This document shows positions 5,546 to 13,078 of a stretch of 13,078 nucleotides of DNA, one piece after another; within the stretch, counting starts at the first letter, position 1; each line of letters starts with the position of its first letter. Under the pieces are notes generated by a model that was not told the DNA's origin, ran no database searches, and saw nothing but the letters and a program-made list of their open reading frames with translations. Source of the DNA: Spirochaetaceae bacterium (lineage in GTDB: Bacteria; Spirochaetota; Spirochaetia; SZUA-6; Fen-1364); NCBI GenBank assembly GCA_003154555.1, contig PMDT01000271.1:1053-14130 (forward strand). The letters run 5' to 3'. The position numbers and the translations under genes were made by a program.

Positions 5546-5898
5546 GCGGCGGTCCTCTGATCCTTATCGTGGAGGATGAAGATTCGATCCGTCTCACGTT
5601 GCGCGACTATCTGAAAAAGAAGGGCCACGAGGTGATCGTCGCCTCCGACGGCGTGGGTGCGATCAAGCAGATTCTGGACCATCCCGTCCGTCTCGTGGTG
5701 ACCGATTACCGCATGGATATTCTCGGCGGGGACTACTGGATCCGTTTTCTGCGGGAGTTCTGCAAGGACAAGAAGGTCATCATCACGAGCGGCTTTCTCC
5801 AGCCGGAGTTCCCCATTCCCTACACCGTCGTCTACAAGCCGTACGACTATTCGGAGCTGGAGTCGCTCGTTCGCGCCACTCTCAGCGAGGGCTCCTGA
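5542..5898 (+). CDS. Single-domain (CheY-like) response regulator
   Basis: A 118-residue stand-alone receiver. The acidic pocket is E11/D12 (VEDED), the phospho-acceptor is D55 in VVTDYRMD, the switch residue is S83 in ITSG, and K99 (YKPYD) completes the active site, so phosphorylation should be possible. There is no output domain, so it must act by binding a partner or by passing phosphate onward. Its ATG overlaps the stop of the HTH-receiver gene, which usually means near-equal production. Aromatic-rich stretches (DYWIRFLREFC, YTVVYKPYDYSEL) may form its partner surface. The likely partners are the upstream regulator or an unlinked kinase. Neither can be shown here. Confidence 0.92.
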   Translation: MSGGPLILIVEDEDSIRLTLRDYLKKKGHEVIVASDGVGAIKQILDHPVRLVVTDYRMDILGGDYWIRFLREFCKDKKVIITSGFLQPEFPIPYTVVYKPYDYSELESLVRATLSEGS

Positions 5899-5920
5899 GG
5901 CCGGGCCGGGAGAAGGGGCT

Positions 5921-6208
5921 GTGGCGGCCGACGCGAACGCCGCTTTCCACGCGGTGGTGACGGGACGCGTCCAGGGCGTCGGCTTCCGCTATTCAGCCGT
6001 GCGCGAAGCGCGCCGTTTCGGCCTCCGTGGCAGCGTCTTCAACAGCGGCGACAGCAGCGTCGAAGTCCATGCCGAAGGGGATCTGCCGAAGCTTGAGCGG
6101 TTTCTCGCGTGGCTGCACGAAGGACCGCCCGGGGCGCACGTGCGCGACGTCGAGGTGACCTGGGGCACACCCACGGGCTCCTACTCGCGGTTTGACGTGG
6201 AGTTCTAG
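5921..6208 (+). CDS. acyP: Acylphosphatase
   Basis: A 95-residue enzyme of the small alpha/beta acylphosphatase family, which hydrolyses carboxyl-phosphate bonds such as those of acetyl phosphate, 1,3-bisphosphoglycerate and, in vitro, aspartyl phosphates. The signature GRVQGVGFRYSAVREA carries the phosphate-binding loop and catalytic R23. The second signature, GSVFNSGDSSVEVHAEG, carries catalytic N41. The length matches the family. The start is GTG at 5921 with GGGAGAAGGGG just upstream. It follows the CheY-like gene by 22 bases on the same strand and is probably in its operon, an unusual neighbour for a housekeeping acylphosphatase. Confidence 0.95.
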   Translation: MAADANAAFHAVVTGRVQGVGFRYSAVREARRFGLRGSVFNSGDSSVEVHAEGDLPKLERFLAWLHEGPPGAHVRDVEVTWGTPTGSYSRFDVEF

Positions 6209-6223
6209 AGTCGCTGCGCAAGC

Positions 6224-6252
6224 TTGCCTATTCGCGTCGCATCTGGTAGAAG
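6224..6252 (+). promoter_or_regulatory. Candidate promoter for glmS
   Basis: TTGCCT (6224-6229) and TAGAAG (6247-6252), each 4 of 6 to consensus, are separated by 17 bp. The remaining leader of under 35 bases is too short for a glmS ribozyme, and none is visible. Confidence 0.38.
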
Positions 6253-6285
6253 AAACGCGACCCTGGAATCATCGAGGAGCTCACA

Positions 6286-8115
<1,830 letters not shown>

Positions 8116-8118
8116 GCG

Positions 8119-9354
8119 ATGAAGACACGGATCATGCTTTTCGAGGACCATCTCCTGGGCGACATGAGCCCCATCGCCCTCACGCGTCCGGCCTTTGCCG
8201 TGACGTGCGCCTGTTCGACGCTCTACGATATCGCCGTTGAGGCGGGCGGCGACATCGGCTGGATCGTGCGCGACTTTCTGCGCCAGACCGTCAGTCAACA
8301 TTATCGCGGCATCCCCTATGACCCGAGCGGTCCCTGGCTCTTCCTCAACGCTTCGCTGCTTCCCGACGTGCGGTATGCCGGTCATATCCGCGATCTCATC
8401 GAGGCGGGCCGGCCGTTCGTCGCAACGGCGGGAAGCCGCGTCTCCGCGGCGTTCCTTCCGCCCGGCGCCAAGGCTCCCGATCCCCTTTCCTCCGATACGG
8501 TCACCCCGTGGCTCCTGGAGCTGAAGCTCCCCCTGCTCGAGCAGGAATGCTTCCGCACCCTCGATCACCAGTTCGAGGTGATCAAGCACCTGGAACCGCT
8601 TTTCGCGCAGAACATCGCCCACCGCATCGCCACCGGGGCGTACGGCGAAATCAGGAAGGGCGTGTTCGCCGCTGCCGACGTATCGATCGCCGACACCGCG
8701 GTGTTCAAGACGAAGGACGGGCCGGTCGTGCTGGAGACCGGCGCGGAGGTGGCGGATTTCACCTACCTGGTCGGTCCCGTGTACGTGGGAGCCCGGTCGC
8801 GCATCATCGAGCGCGCGTCGCTGAAGGAGCATGTCTGCATCGGGCAGACGTGCAAGGTCGGCGGTGAGGTGGAGGCGAGCATCATCGAAGGCTTCACCAA
8901 CAAGCAGCACCACGGTTTCCTTGGCCATTCCTGGGTTGGATCCTGGGTGAATCTCGGTGCCGGCACGAGCAACAGCGACTTGAAGAACACCTACGGCGAC
9001 GTGCGCCTGGATTACCCCCACCGGCGCGTCGAGACGGGCATGCAGTTCCTCGGCTGCATCATCGGCGACTACGCCAAGAGCGCGATCAACACGAGCATAT
9101 TCACCGGGAAGATCATCGGGGTTTCCAGCATGCTCTATGGTTTCGTCGGGTCCAATGTTCCCAGCTTCTGCAATTACGCCCGGTCCTTCGGCCAGATTAC
9201 CGAGTGTCCGCTCGACCAGGCCATTCTCGTGCAGAAGAGGATGTTCGAGCGCCGCGGGATCCGGCAAAACGCGGAGGATGCCGCACTCCTGCGCGACGTC
9301 TTCGAGATGACCCGCGGCGAACGACTTCTTTCCGACGAGCCCCCCGCCCTCTGA
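8119..9354 (+). CDS. GlmU-family sugar nucleotidyltransferase/acyltransferase (alternative GlmU type)
   Basis: A 411-residue protein of the group annotated as putative sugar nucleotidyltransferase or alternative bacterial GlmU. The N-terminal part (about 1-110) lacks the textbook GxGTRM nucleotide loop and instead has the family-type opening IMLFEDH followed by the ALTRPAF segment. The C-terminal part (about 180-370) is a left-handed beta-helix of hexapeptide repeats, with the landmark NLGAGTSNSDLKNTYGDV near residues 278-295 and candidate catalytic histidines in KQHHGFLGHSWVG. Expected role: acetylation of GlcN-1-P and uridylylation to UDP-GlcNAc. The exact substrate is inferred from being three bases behind glmS. 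A phosphoglucosamine mutase, also needed, is not in this window. Confidence 0.88.
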   Translation: MKTRIMLFEDHLLGDMSPIALTRPAFAVTCACSTLYDIAVEAGGDIGWIVRDFLRQTVSQHYRGIPYDPSGPWLFLNASLLPDVRYAGHIRDLIEAGRPFVATAGSRVSAAFLPPGAKAPDPLSSDTVTPWLLELKLPLLEQECFRTLDHQFEVIKHLEPLFAQNIAHRIATGAYGEIRKGVFAAADVSIADTAVFKTKDGPVVLETGAEVADFTYLVGPVYVGARSRIIERASLKEHVCIGQTCKVGGEVEASIIEGFTNKQHHGFLGHSWVGSWVNLGAGTSNSDLKNTYGDVRLDYPHRRVETGMQFLGCIIGDYAKSAINTSIFTGKIIGVSSMLYGFVGSNVPSFCNYARSFGQITECPLDQAILVQKRMFERRGIRQNAEDAALLRDVFEMTRGERLLSDEPPAL

Positions 9355-9357
9355 GAC

Positions 9358-9470
9358 CGGCCACGCCGGCCACGGTACTCCGCGGCATTCGTACACCGCG
9401 GCATTCCGCGGCCACGCCGGCCACGGTACTCCGCGGCATTCGTACACCGCGGCATTTGCGGCCACGGGCC
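9358..9470. repeat. 51-bp tandem repeat, two copies plus a partial third
   Basis: Copy 1 is 9358-9408 and copy 2 starts at 9409. The first 48 bases of each are identical, and a third copy begins at 9459 and breaks off after about 8 bases. Each copy contains two near-identical 16-mers, GTACTCCGCGGCATTC and GTACACCGCGGCATTC (9375-9390, 9391-9406; 9426-9441, 9442-9457), separated from the next pair by GCCACGCCGGCCACG-type sequence. The CCGCGG and GGCC palindromes allow hairpins. It fills most of the 175-bp gap between the GlmU-like and PIG-L genes. No promoter is evident there. Confidence 0.93.
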
Positions 9471-9529
9471 TCTGGATTCCGCGCCCCGGCCGATGGTCAC
9501 GACGCGCGCCGCCATGGTAGCGTCGTCCG

Positions 9530-10234
9530 ATGGCTGCGAAGAAGGATCTGCCCCTCAGGGTACTGATGATCGCCGCGCATCCCGATGACGCCGAATACGG
9601 CTGCGCCGGTACCGTGGCACGCTGGGCCGGGGAAGGCAGGCAGATCACTTACCTCCTTCTCTCCAGCGGGGACAAGGGGAGCAAGAACCCGGGAATACGT
9701 CCGGGCACGCTTGCAACGCTGCGGGAAAAGGAACAGACGGCGGCGGCGCGGAAGCTGGGCGTGCATCACCTCATCTTCCTGCGGCATCCGGACGGGATGC
9801 TGGAGAACACCATGGCGCTGCGGCGCGAGCTGGCAGGGTCCATCCGCACGGTGCGTCCGCACATCGTCCTCGCGATCGATCCCTGGCGTCACTACCAGAC
9901 TCACCCTGACCATCGGGCCGCTGGCCTGGCCGCGCTCGATGCGGTCTATGCCGCCAAGGAGGTCAATCTCTTCGCGGAGCAGCTCGTCGACGGCGTGGAG
10001 CCGTGGAGGGTAAAGGACGTCTACCTTTTCTGGACCGACTCACCCGACCATTTCGAGGACATTACCCAATCCATCGGTCGGCGAATTTCCGCCCTCATGC
10101 TGCACGCGAGCCAGGCGGGTAAGGACCGGAAAGGCCATGCCGCGACCATCCGCAAGAACGCGCATGAAACCGCGCAAAAGGCAGGTGTGGCCTTTGAGTA
10201 TGCAGAGGCTTTCAAGCATTTGAAAACGGGCTGA
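9530..10234 (+). CDS. PIG-L family deacetylase (LmbE-like)
   Basis: A 234-residue zinc-dependent N-deacetylase. AHPDDAEYGCAGT near the N-terminus (HPDD at 17-20) and HPDH at 125-128 supply the metal ligands and catalytic residues. Relatives deacetylate GlcNAc-malate in bacillithiol synthesis (BshB), GlcNAc-inositol in mycothiol synthesis (MshB), or GlcNAc lipids and antibiotics. AHPDDAE is the form seen in BshB-like proteins, but no bshA or bshC lies nearby, so the substrate is open. No signal peptide, so cytoplasmic. No ribosome-binding site is seen before the ATG at 9530. The gene follows a repeat region and is probably transcribed separately from glmS. Confidence 0.93.
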   Translation: MAAKKDLPLRVLMIAAHPDDAEYGCAGTVARWAGEGRQITYLLLSSGDKGSKNPGIRPGTLATLREKEQTAAARKLGVHHLIFLRHPDGMLENTMALRRELAGSIRTVRPHIVLAIDPWRHYQTHPDHRAAGLAALDAVYAAKEVNLFAEQLVDGVEPWRVKDVYLFWTDSPDHFEDITQSIGRRISALMLHASQAGKDRKGHAATIRKNAHETAQKAGVAFEYAEAFKHLKTG

Positions 10235-10241
10235 TGACAGC

Positions 10242-10262
10242 CCCCTGGACGACGGCCAGGGG
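10242..10262. terminator. Hairpin between convergent genes, weak terminator
   Basis: CCCCTGG (10242-10248) pairs with CCAGGGG (10256-10262) around a 7-base loop. It lies in the 33-bp gap between the ends of the PIG-L gene and the convergent 121-aa gene. There is no T tract on either side, so termination there is plausible but not classic. Confidence 0.4.
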
Positions 10263-10267
10263 CCGAG

Positions 10268-10633
10268 CTACGCCGACGGGTACTGCTGAAGGGTCTCCCG
10301 CACGAATTGCGCGATCTCAGGTTGTATGCCCGTGCTCGCCGCGCGGAAACGTTCGACGATCGGGTCGCGGCTGAATGCACCGTCGGCCACGACGATGGGC
10401 GTCATCTTGGAATGTCCGGGAGTTTCCCCTGCATCGATGCGGTTGTGCTGGAAACCGTGGTCGCGGGTCCAGGTAATCGCCCGCTCCTTGCGCTGCTTGT
10501 CGTAGCAGAGCTGGAACCCGACGATGCTCTGCTCGTCGTCGTACCAGACTATCAAGTCGAAGTATTCATCCATGAACCAGCGTCGAAAACCCTCACCCTC
10601 TACCTGCCGGGCGTTGCGGATCTCCGTGAGCAT
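10268..10633 (-). CDS. Conserved-looking hypothetical protein, 121 aa
   Basis: I do not recognise a named family with confidence. The N-terminal half (MLTEIRNARQVEGEG, RRWFMDEYFDLIVWYD, IVGFQLCYDKQRKERAITW) is rich in aromatic and charged residues and reads like an alternating-strand beta sheet. The C-terminal half holds a short His-containing segment (DHGFQHNRID) and an amphipathic helix (IVERFRAAS, IAQFVRETLQQY). There are no membrane segments and no signal peptide. The start at 10633 is well supported by AAGGAAGGAG in the leader. It is a single-gene unit, divergent from the methyltransferase. Codon use looks like its neighbours, so it is a genuine gene. Confidence 0.82.
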   Translation of the reverse strand: MLTEIRNARQVEGEGFRRWFMDEYFDLIVWYDDEQSIVGFQLCYDKQRKERAITWTRDHGFQHNRIDAGETPGHSKMTPIVVADGAFSRDPIVERFRAASTGIQPEIAQFVRETLQQYPSA

Positions 10634-10659
10634 CGTGTGAGTCTCCTTCCTTCACTTTT

Positions 10660-10687
10660 TACCCGTCTGTGGGTACTTATAGAATAT
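10660..10687. promoter_or_regulatory. AT-rich divergent promoter region with a dyad
   Basis: TACCC (10660-10664) and GGGTA (10671-10675) form an inverted repeat with a 6-base spacer. Next to it lies TTATAGAATATAC, which contains TAGAAT (10680-10685), a 5-of-6 -10 box for the methyltransferase, and TATTCT or TATAAG options for the minus-strand gene. Good -35 boxes are not seen on either strand, so the promoters may need an activator. The dyad is a possible operator. Confidence 0.33.
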
Positions 10688-10715
10688 ACCTCTGTGCGCG
10701 GGAGATCGACAGGGC

Positions 10716-11249
10716 ATGACAGCAGCGGAAAGAAAAGCACTTATCACGGACGCCGTGCAGGGGACGCACGGCACATGGGCGGATCTGGGGGCCGGCGAAG
10801 GGGCGTTCAGCGCCGCCCTTGCGTCACTGCTCGGGCCGGGTTCGCGCATCTATGTCGTGGACAGGGACGTCCAGGCCCTGCGCGCGCAGGACAGGGCCTT
10901 CGGAGGCGATTTCGCCGACTGTCCTGTCGTGAAGGTGGAGGGGGATTTCACCGCGGCGCTGAGCCTTCCACCCCTGGATGGAATCCTCATGGCCAACTCC
11001 CTGCACTACCAGGCCGATCCATGCGCGGTTCTTTCGCACGTCTCGCGGTGGCTTCTCCCCGGGGGAATGCTTCTGATCGTCGAGTATGACGTCACGTCGG
11101 GCAATCCATGGGTCCCCTACCCGGTGCCGGCCGCCCGTCTGCCTGCCCTTGCGGAATGCGCGGGCCTGACGGGTTTCAGGATAGTCGCCTCCGTGCCGAG
11201 CAGATTCCATCGGCGGATGTACGCGGCGACCTGTCGGAAAAGAGATTGA
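10716..11249 (+). CDS. Class I SAM-dependent methyltransferase
   Basis: A 177-residue Rossmann-fold methyltransferase. Motif I is WADLGAGEGAF (about 21-31), the acidic residue closing strand 2 is D49 in YVVDRD, motif IV is LDGILMANSLHYQ, and the post-motif LLPGGMLLIVEYD fits a Methyltransf_11/25-type small-molecule enzyme. It is short, with no extra substrate domain. The substrate cannot be told: the sequence lacks the NPPY motif of base or amide methylators. GGAG and AGGG lie upstream of the ATG at 10716. It ends nine bases before the convergent citrate synthase stop, and I see no terminator between them. Confidence 0.88.
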   Translation: MTAAERKALITDAVQGTHGTWADLGAGEGAFSAALASLLGPGSRIYVVDRDVQALRAQDRAFGGDFADCPVVKVEGDFTAALSLPPLDGILMANSLHYQADPCAVLSHVSRWLLPGGMLLIVEYDVTSGNPWVPYPVPAARLPALAECAGLTGFRIVASVPSRFHRRMYAATCRKRD

Positions 11250-11258
11250 GGCCGGCTG

Positions 11259-12416
11259 CTATCCGAGCCGCTCGGCTATCGGCACATAAGGCCTCTCCGC
11301 CGGTCCTTTATACAGGCTTTCGGGCCGATAGATCCGGTTGCCGTGCTCGCGCTGCTCGAGGATGTGGGCGAGCCAGCCGGAGACGCGGGCCATCGCGAAG
11401 ATGGGTGTGAAAAGTATCTTGGGGATGCCCAGCAGCGTGTAGACGGCGCCGGAGAAGAAATCGACATTCGGGTAGAGCGGCTTGCCCTTTTCCTCCATCC
11501 GCACGCGGAACTGCTTTTCGATCTCCTTCAGGATGTCGTAGAGGCGGTGGTCGCCCTTCTTTTCCGATATCTCTTGCAGCAGCTCTTCCATCACGTACGA
11601 GCGCGGGTCTTTTACCTTGTATTCGCGATGACCCATGCCCATGACCTTCCGCTTTTCCGCGATGGCCTTGTCCATCCACGCGTCCACCTTGTCGGGGGAC
11701 CCGATCTCTTCCAGCATATCGAGCACTTTCTCATTGGCGCCGCCGTGCAGGGAGCCGAAGAGCGCGCCCATCGCTGCGGAGATGCTGCAGTAGCACGTGG
11801 ACATCGTGGATGCCACGACGCGGGCGGTAAATGTCGAGGCGTTGAACTCGTGCTCGGCATGCAGGACCATGCAGGCGTCCATGATCCGTCCTTCGTACTC
11901 GGCTGGTTCCGTCCCGCGCATCATGTAGAGGAAGTTTGCACCGTGGGAAAGGTCATTGCGGGGCTGCACGTAGCCGCGGCCGTCGCGGAAGCGCTGGCAG
12001 GAAGCGACGACGCTCGAGGTCTGCACGACCTGGTGGAGGGTCTGGCGGCAGTTGCAGGTGGCGCTGTGCTGGATGGTGTGCTCGACGTAGCTGGAGATAT
12101 AGGCGACGACGGACTGGAGAAGCTGCATGGGATGAGCTCCCGCGGGGAAAGCGTGGATCATGCCCTGGACCTGTGACGGGATGTCGCGGCTGGCGCGCAT
12201 CCGGGCCCTCCACTCCGCGAGCTCCGCGGTCGTGGGGAGCTTCTCGTAGAGCAGGAGGTACGTGACCTCCTCGAAATCGGACTTGCGCGCGAGCTCCTCG
12301 ATCGGGTAGCCCCTGTAGAAGAGCTTCCCCTTCGGGCCGTCCAGACGGCAAATGGCCGTCTCATCCGCGATGATGCCCTCGAGACCCTTGGAATACGTGC
12401 CTGACTCCACGCTCAT
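11259..12416 (-). CDS. gltA: Citrate synthase
   Basis: A 385-residue citrate synthase of the short form. It condenses acetyl-CoA with oxaloacetate. Catalytic residues are present: H224 in SLHGGANE, H263 in GMGHREYK and D319 in NVDFFSG. Other landmarks are LFYRGYPIEELA, LSHGANFLYMMRG, LHAEHEFNASTFTAR and the C-terminal GWLAHILEQRE. The length suits the dimeric type seen in archaea and Gram-positives, without the long N-terminal domain of E. coli GltA. It is close in form to 2-methylcitrate synthases, so side activity is possible. The start at 12414-12416 is chosen because AAGGAG lies six bases upstream and SGTYSKGLEGIIADETAI is the usual N-terminus. An in-frame ATG at 12458 would run into sucB. 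Three extra Cys (121, 123, 140) stand in the mid-region. Confidence 0.97.
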   Translation of the reverse strand: MSVESGTYSKGLEGIIADETAICRLDGPKGKLFYRGYPIEELARKSDFEEVTYLLLYEKLPTTAELAEWRARMRASRDIPSQVQGMIHAFPAGAHPMQLLQSVVAYISSYVEHTIQHSATCNCRQTLHQVVQTSSVVASCQRFRDGRGYVQPRNDLSHGANFLYMMRGTEPAEYEGRIMDACMVLHAEHEFNASTFTARVVASTMSTCYCSISAAMGALFGSLHGGANEKVLDMLEEIGSPDKVDAWMDKAIAEKRKVMGMGHREYKVKDPRSYVMEELLQEISEKKGDHRLYDILKEIEKQFRVRMEEKGKPLYPNVDFFSGAVYTLLGIPKILFTPIFAMARVSGWLAHILEQREHGNRIYRPESLYKGPAERPYVPIAERLG

Positions 12417-12433
12417 CAATGACTCCTTGCCCG

Positions 12434-13078
12434 CTATGCCTCGATGAAAAGCCTCCACGGATCCTCGACCAGCTCCTTCACCCTGCGCAGGAAGCTCACC
12501 GCCTCCCGCCCGTCGATCAGGCGATGGTCGTAGGTGAGAGCAACGTACATCATCGGCCGAATGACTACCAGCTCCCCTTTTCCGTCGGGGGCAGGCTCCG
12601 CAACGGGCCGGCGCTGGATCGTATGCATGCCGAGGATCGCGGACTGGGGGTAGTTCAGGAGCGGCGTGGAAAGGAGAGAGCCGAACACGCCGCCGTTGGT
12701 GATGCTGAATGTGCCGCCCGCGAGCTCGTCGGGGAGAATCTTCCTGTCTCGCGCGCGGGCGGCGAGGTCCGCGATAGCGGATTCGATCTCGGCGAGGCTC
12801 AGACGGTCGGCACCGCGGACGACAGGGACCACCAGGCCGCGCTCCGTGGAGACTGCGACGCCGATGTCGGGGACTGAATTGTAGACGATCTCATCGCCCT
12901 CGATGCGGGCATTCACGATGGGCATCTCGGCCAGGGCGAGGCAGCTCGCTTTCACGAAAAAGGACATGAATCCCAGTCTCACGCCATGGGCCTTCTCGAA
13001 GTCGTCCTTGTAGCGGGTGCGCAGGTCCGACACCTTCTGCATGTTCACCTCGTTGAAGGTGGTAAGCGATGCGCTGGC
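12434..13078 (-). CDS. sucB: 2-oxoglutarate dehydrogenase E2 (dihydrolipoyl succinyltransferase), partial
   Basis: The C-terminal 214 residues are present and the gene continues past the right edge. It opens with [18 protein letters not shown], then [63 protein letters not shown], and the catalytic signature [16 protein letters not shown] with the active His and Asp. This pattern, in particular NEVNM, GSLLSTP and DHRLIDGR, indicates the succinyl rather than the acetyl E2. The lipoyl and E1/E3-binding domains are outside the window. Its stop is 17 bases from the gltA start on the same strand, so the two TCA genes form an operon. sucA probably lies further upstream. Confidence 0.95.
   Translation of the reverse strand, partial: ASASLTTFNEVNMQKVSDLRTRYKDDFEKAHGVRLGFMSFFVKASCLALAEMPIVNARIEGDEIVYNSVPDIGVAVSTERGLVVPVVRGADRLSLAEIESAIADLAARARDRKILPDELAGGTFSITNGGVFGSLLSTPLLNYPQSAILGMHTIQRRPVAEPAPDGKGELVVIRPMMYVALTYDHRLIDGREAVSFLRRVKELVEDPWRLFIEA

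Noticed and set aside
6209..6285. glmS ribozyme in the glmS leader
   Set aside because: The 77-base gap is too short and carries a promoter-like element. I see no ribozyme core.
9358..9470. The 51-bp repeat as a CRISPR array or a repeat-protein gene
   Set aside because: There are no unique spacers between repeat units, and the minus-strand frame through it is part of the antisense shadow. 51 being a multiple of three is not enough to call it coding.
11250..11258. Terminator between the methyltransferase and citrate synthase
   Set aside because: The gap is nine bases and no hairpin with a T tract can be seen in it or close by.

Overview
This is a GC-rich bacterial chromosomal window with housekeeping content. 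I see no phage, plasmid, insertion sequence, CRISPR array, tRNA or rRNA. The gene set (rplM-rpsI followed by recX, glmS followed by a GlmU-like protein, an N-terminal HTH fused to a receiver domain, a DUF434 protein, and a NagB-like/PIG-L fusion) reminds me most of a free-living spirochaete or a related deep-branching phylum. That placement is from memory of gene content and is not tested.

Layout. 1-80: two perfect hairpins and a strong ribosome-binding site. 81-1918 (+): a three-helix membrane protein, then a fusion of a degenerate glucosamine-6-phosphate-deaminase-like domain to a PIG-L deacetylase, ending at a bidirectional terminator. 2000-2185 (-): a small ferredoxin with its own promoter. 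2394-2648 (+): a small membrane protein with a charged tail. 2731-4218 (+): rplM, rpsI and recX, preceded by a terminator-like hairpin that sits in the rplM leader. 4160-4843 (-): a DUF434 protein whose 3' end overlaps recX by 59 bp. From an AT-rich divergent control region (4825-4872), the + strand carries an HTH-receiver regulator, a single-domain receiver and an acylphosphatase (4919-6208). 6286-9354 (+): glmS and an alternative GlmU-type enzyme, probably the route to UDP-GlcNAc. 9358-9470: a 51-bp tandem repeat. 9530-10234 (+): a second, stand-alone PIG-L deacetylase. 10268-10633 (-) and 10716-11249 (+): a divergent pair, an unrecognised 121-aa protein and a class I methyltransferase. 11259-13078 (-): citrate synthase and, upstream of it, the partial E2 subunit of 2-oxoglutarate dehydrogenase, a TCA-cycle operon.

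Themes. Amino-sugar chemistry recurs (NagB-like/PIG-L, GlmS, GlmU-like, second PIG-L), although these genes are not one operon. The candidate least like a textbook system is the regulator-receiver-acylphosphatase operon. It has no histidine kinase in the window and contains an enzyme of a family that hydrolyses acyl phosphates, the bond type used by phospho-receivers. The NagB-like domain has lost key catalytic positions. recX appears to lack a normal start codon. Longest gene-free stretches are 2186-2393 and 9355-9529; no gap exceeds 300 bases.
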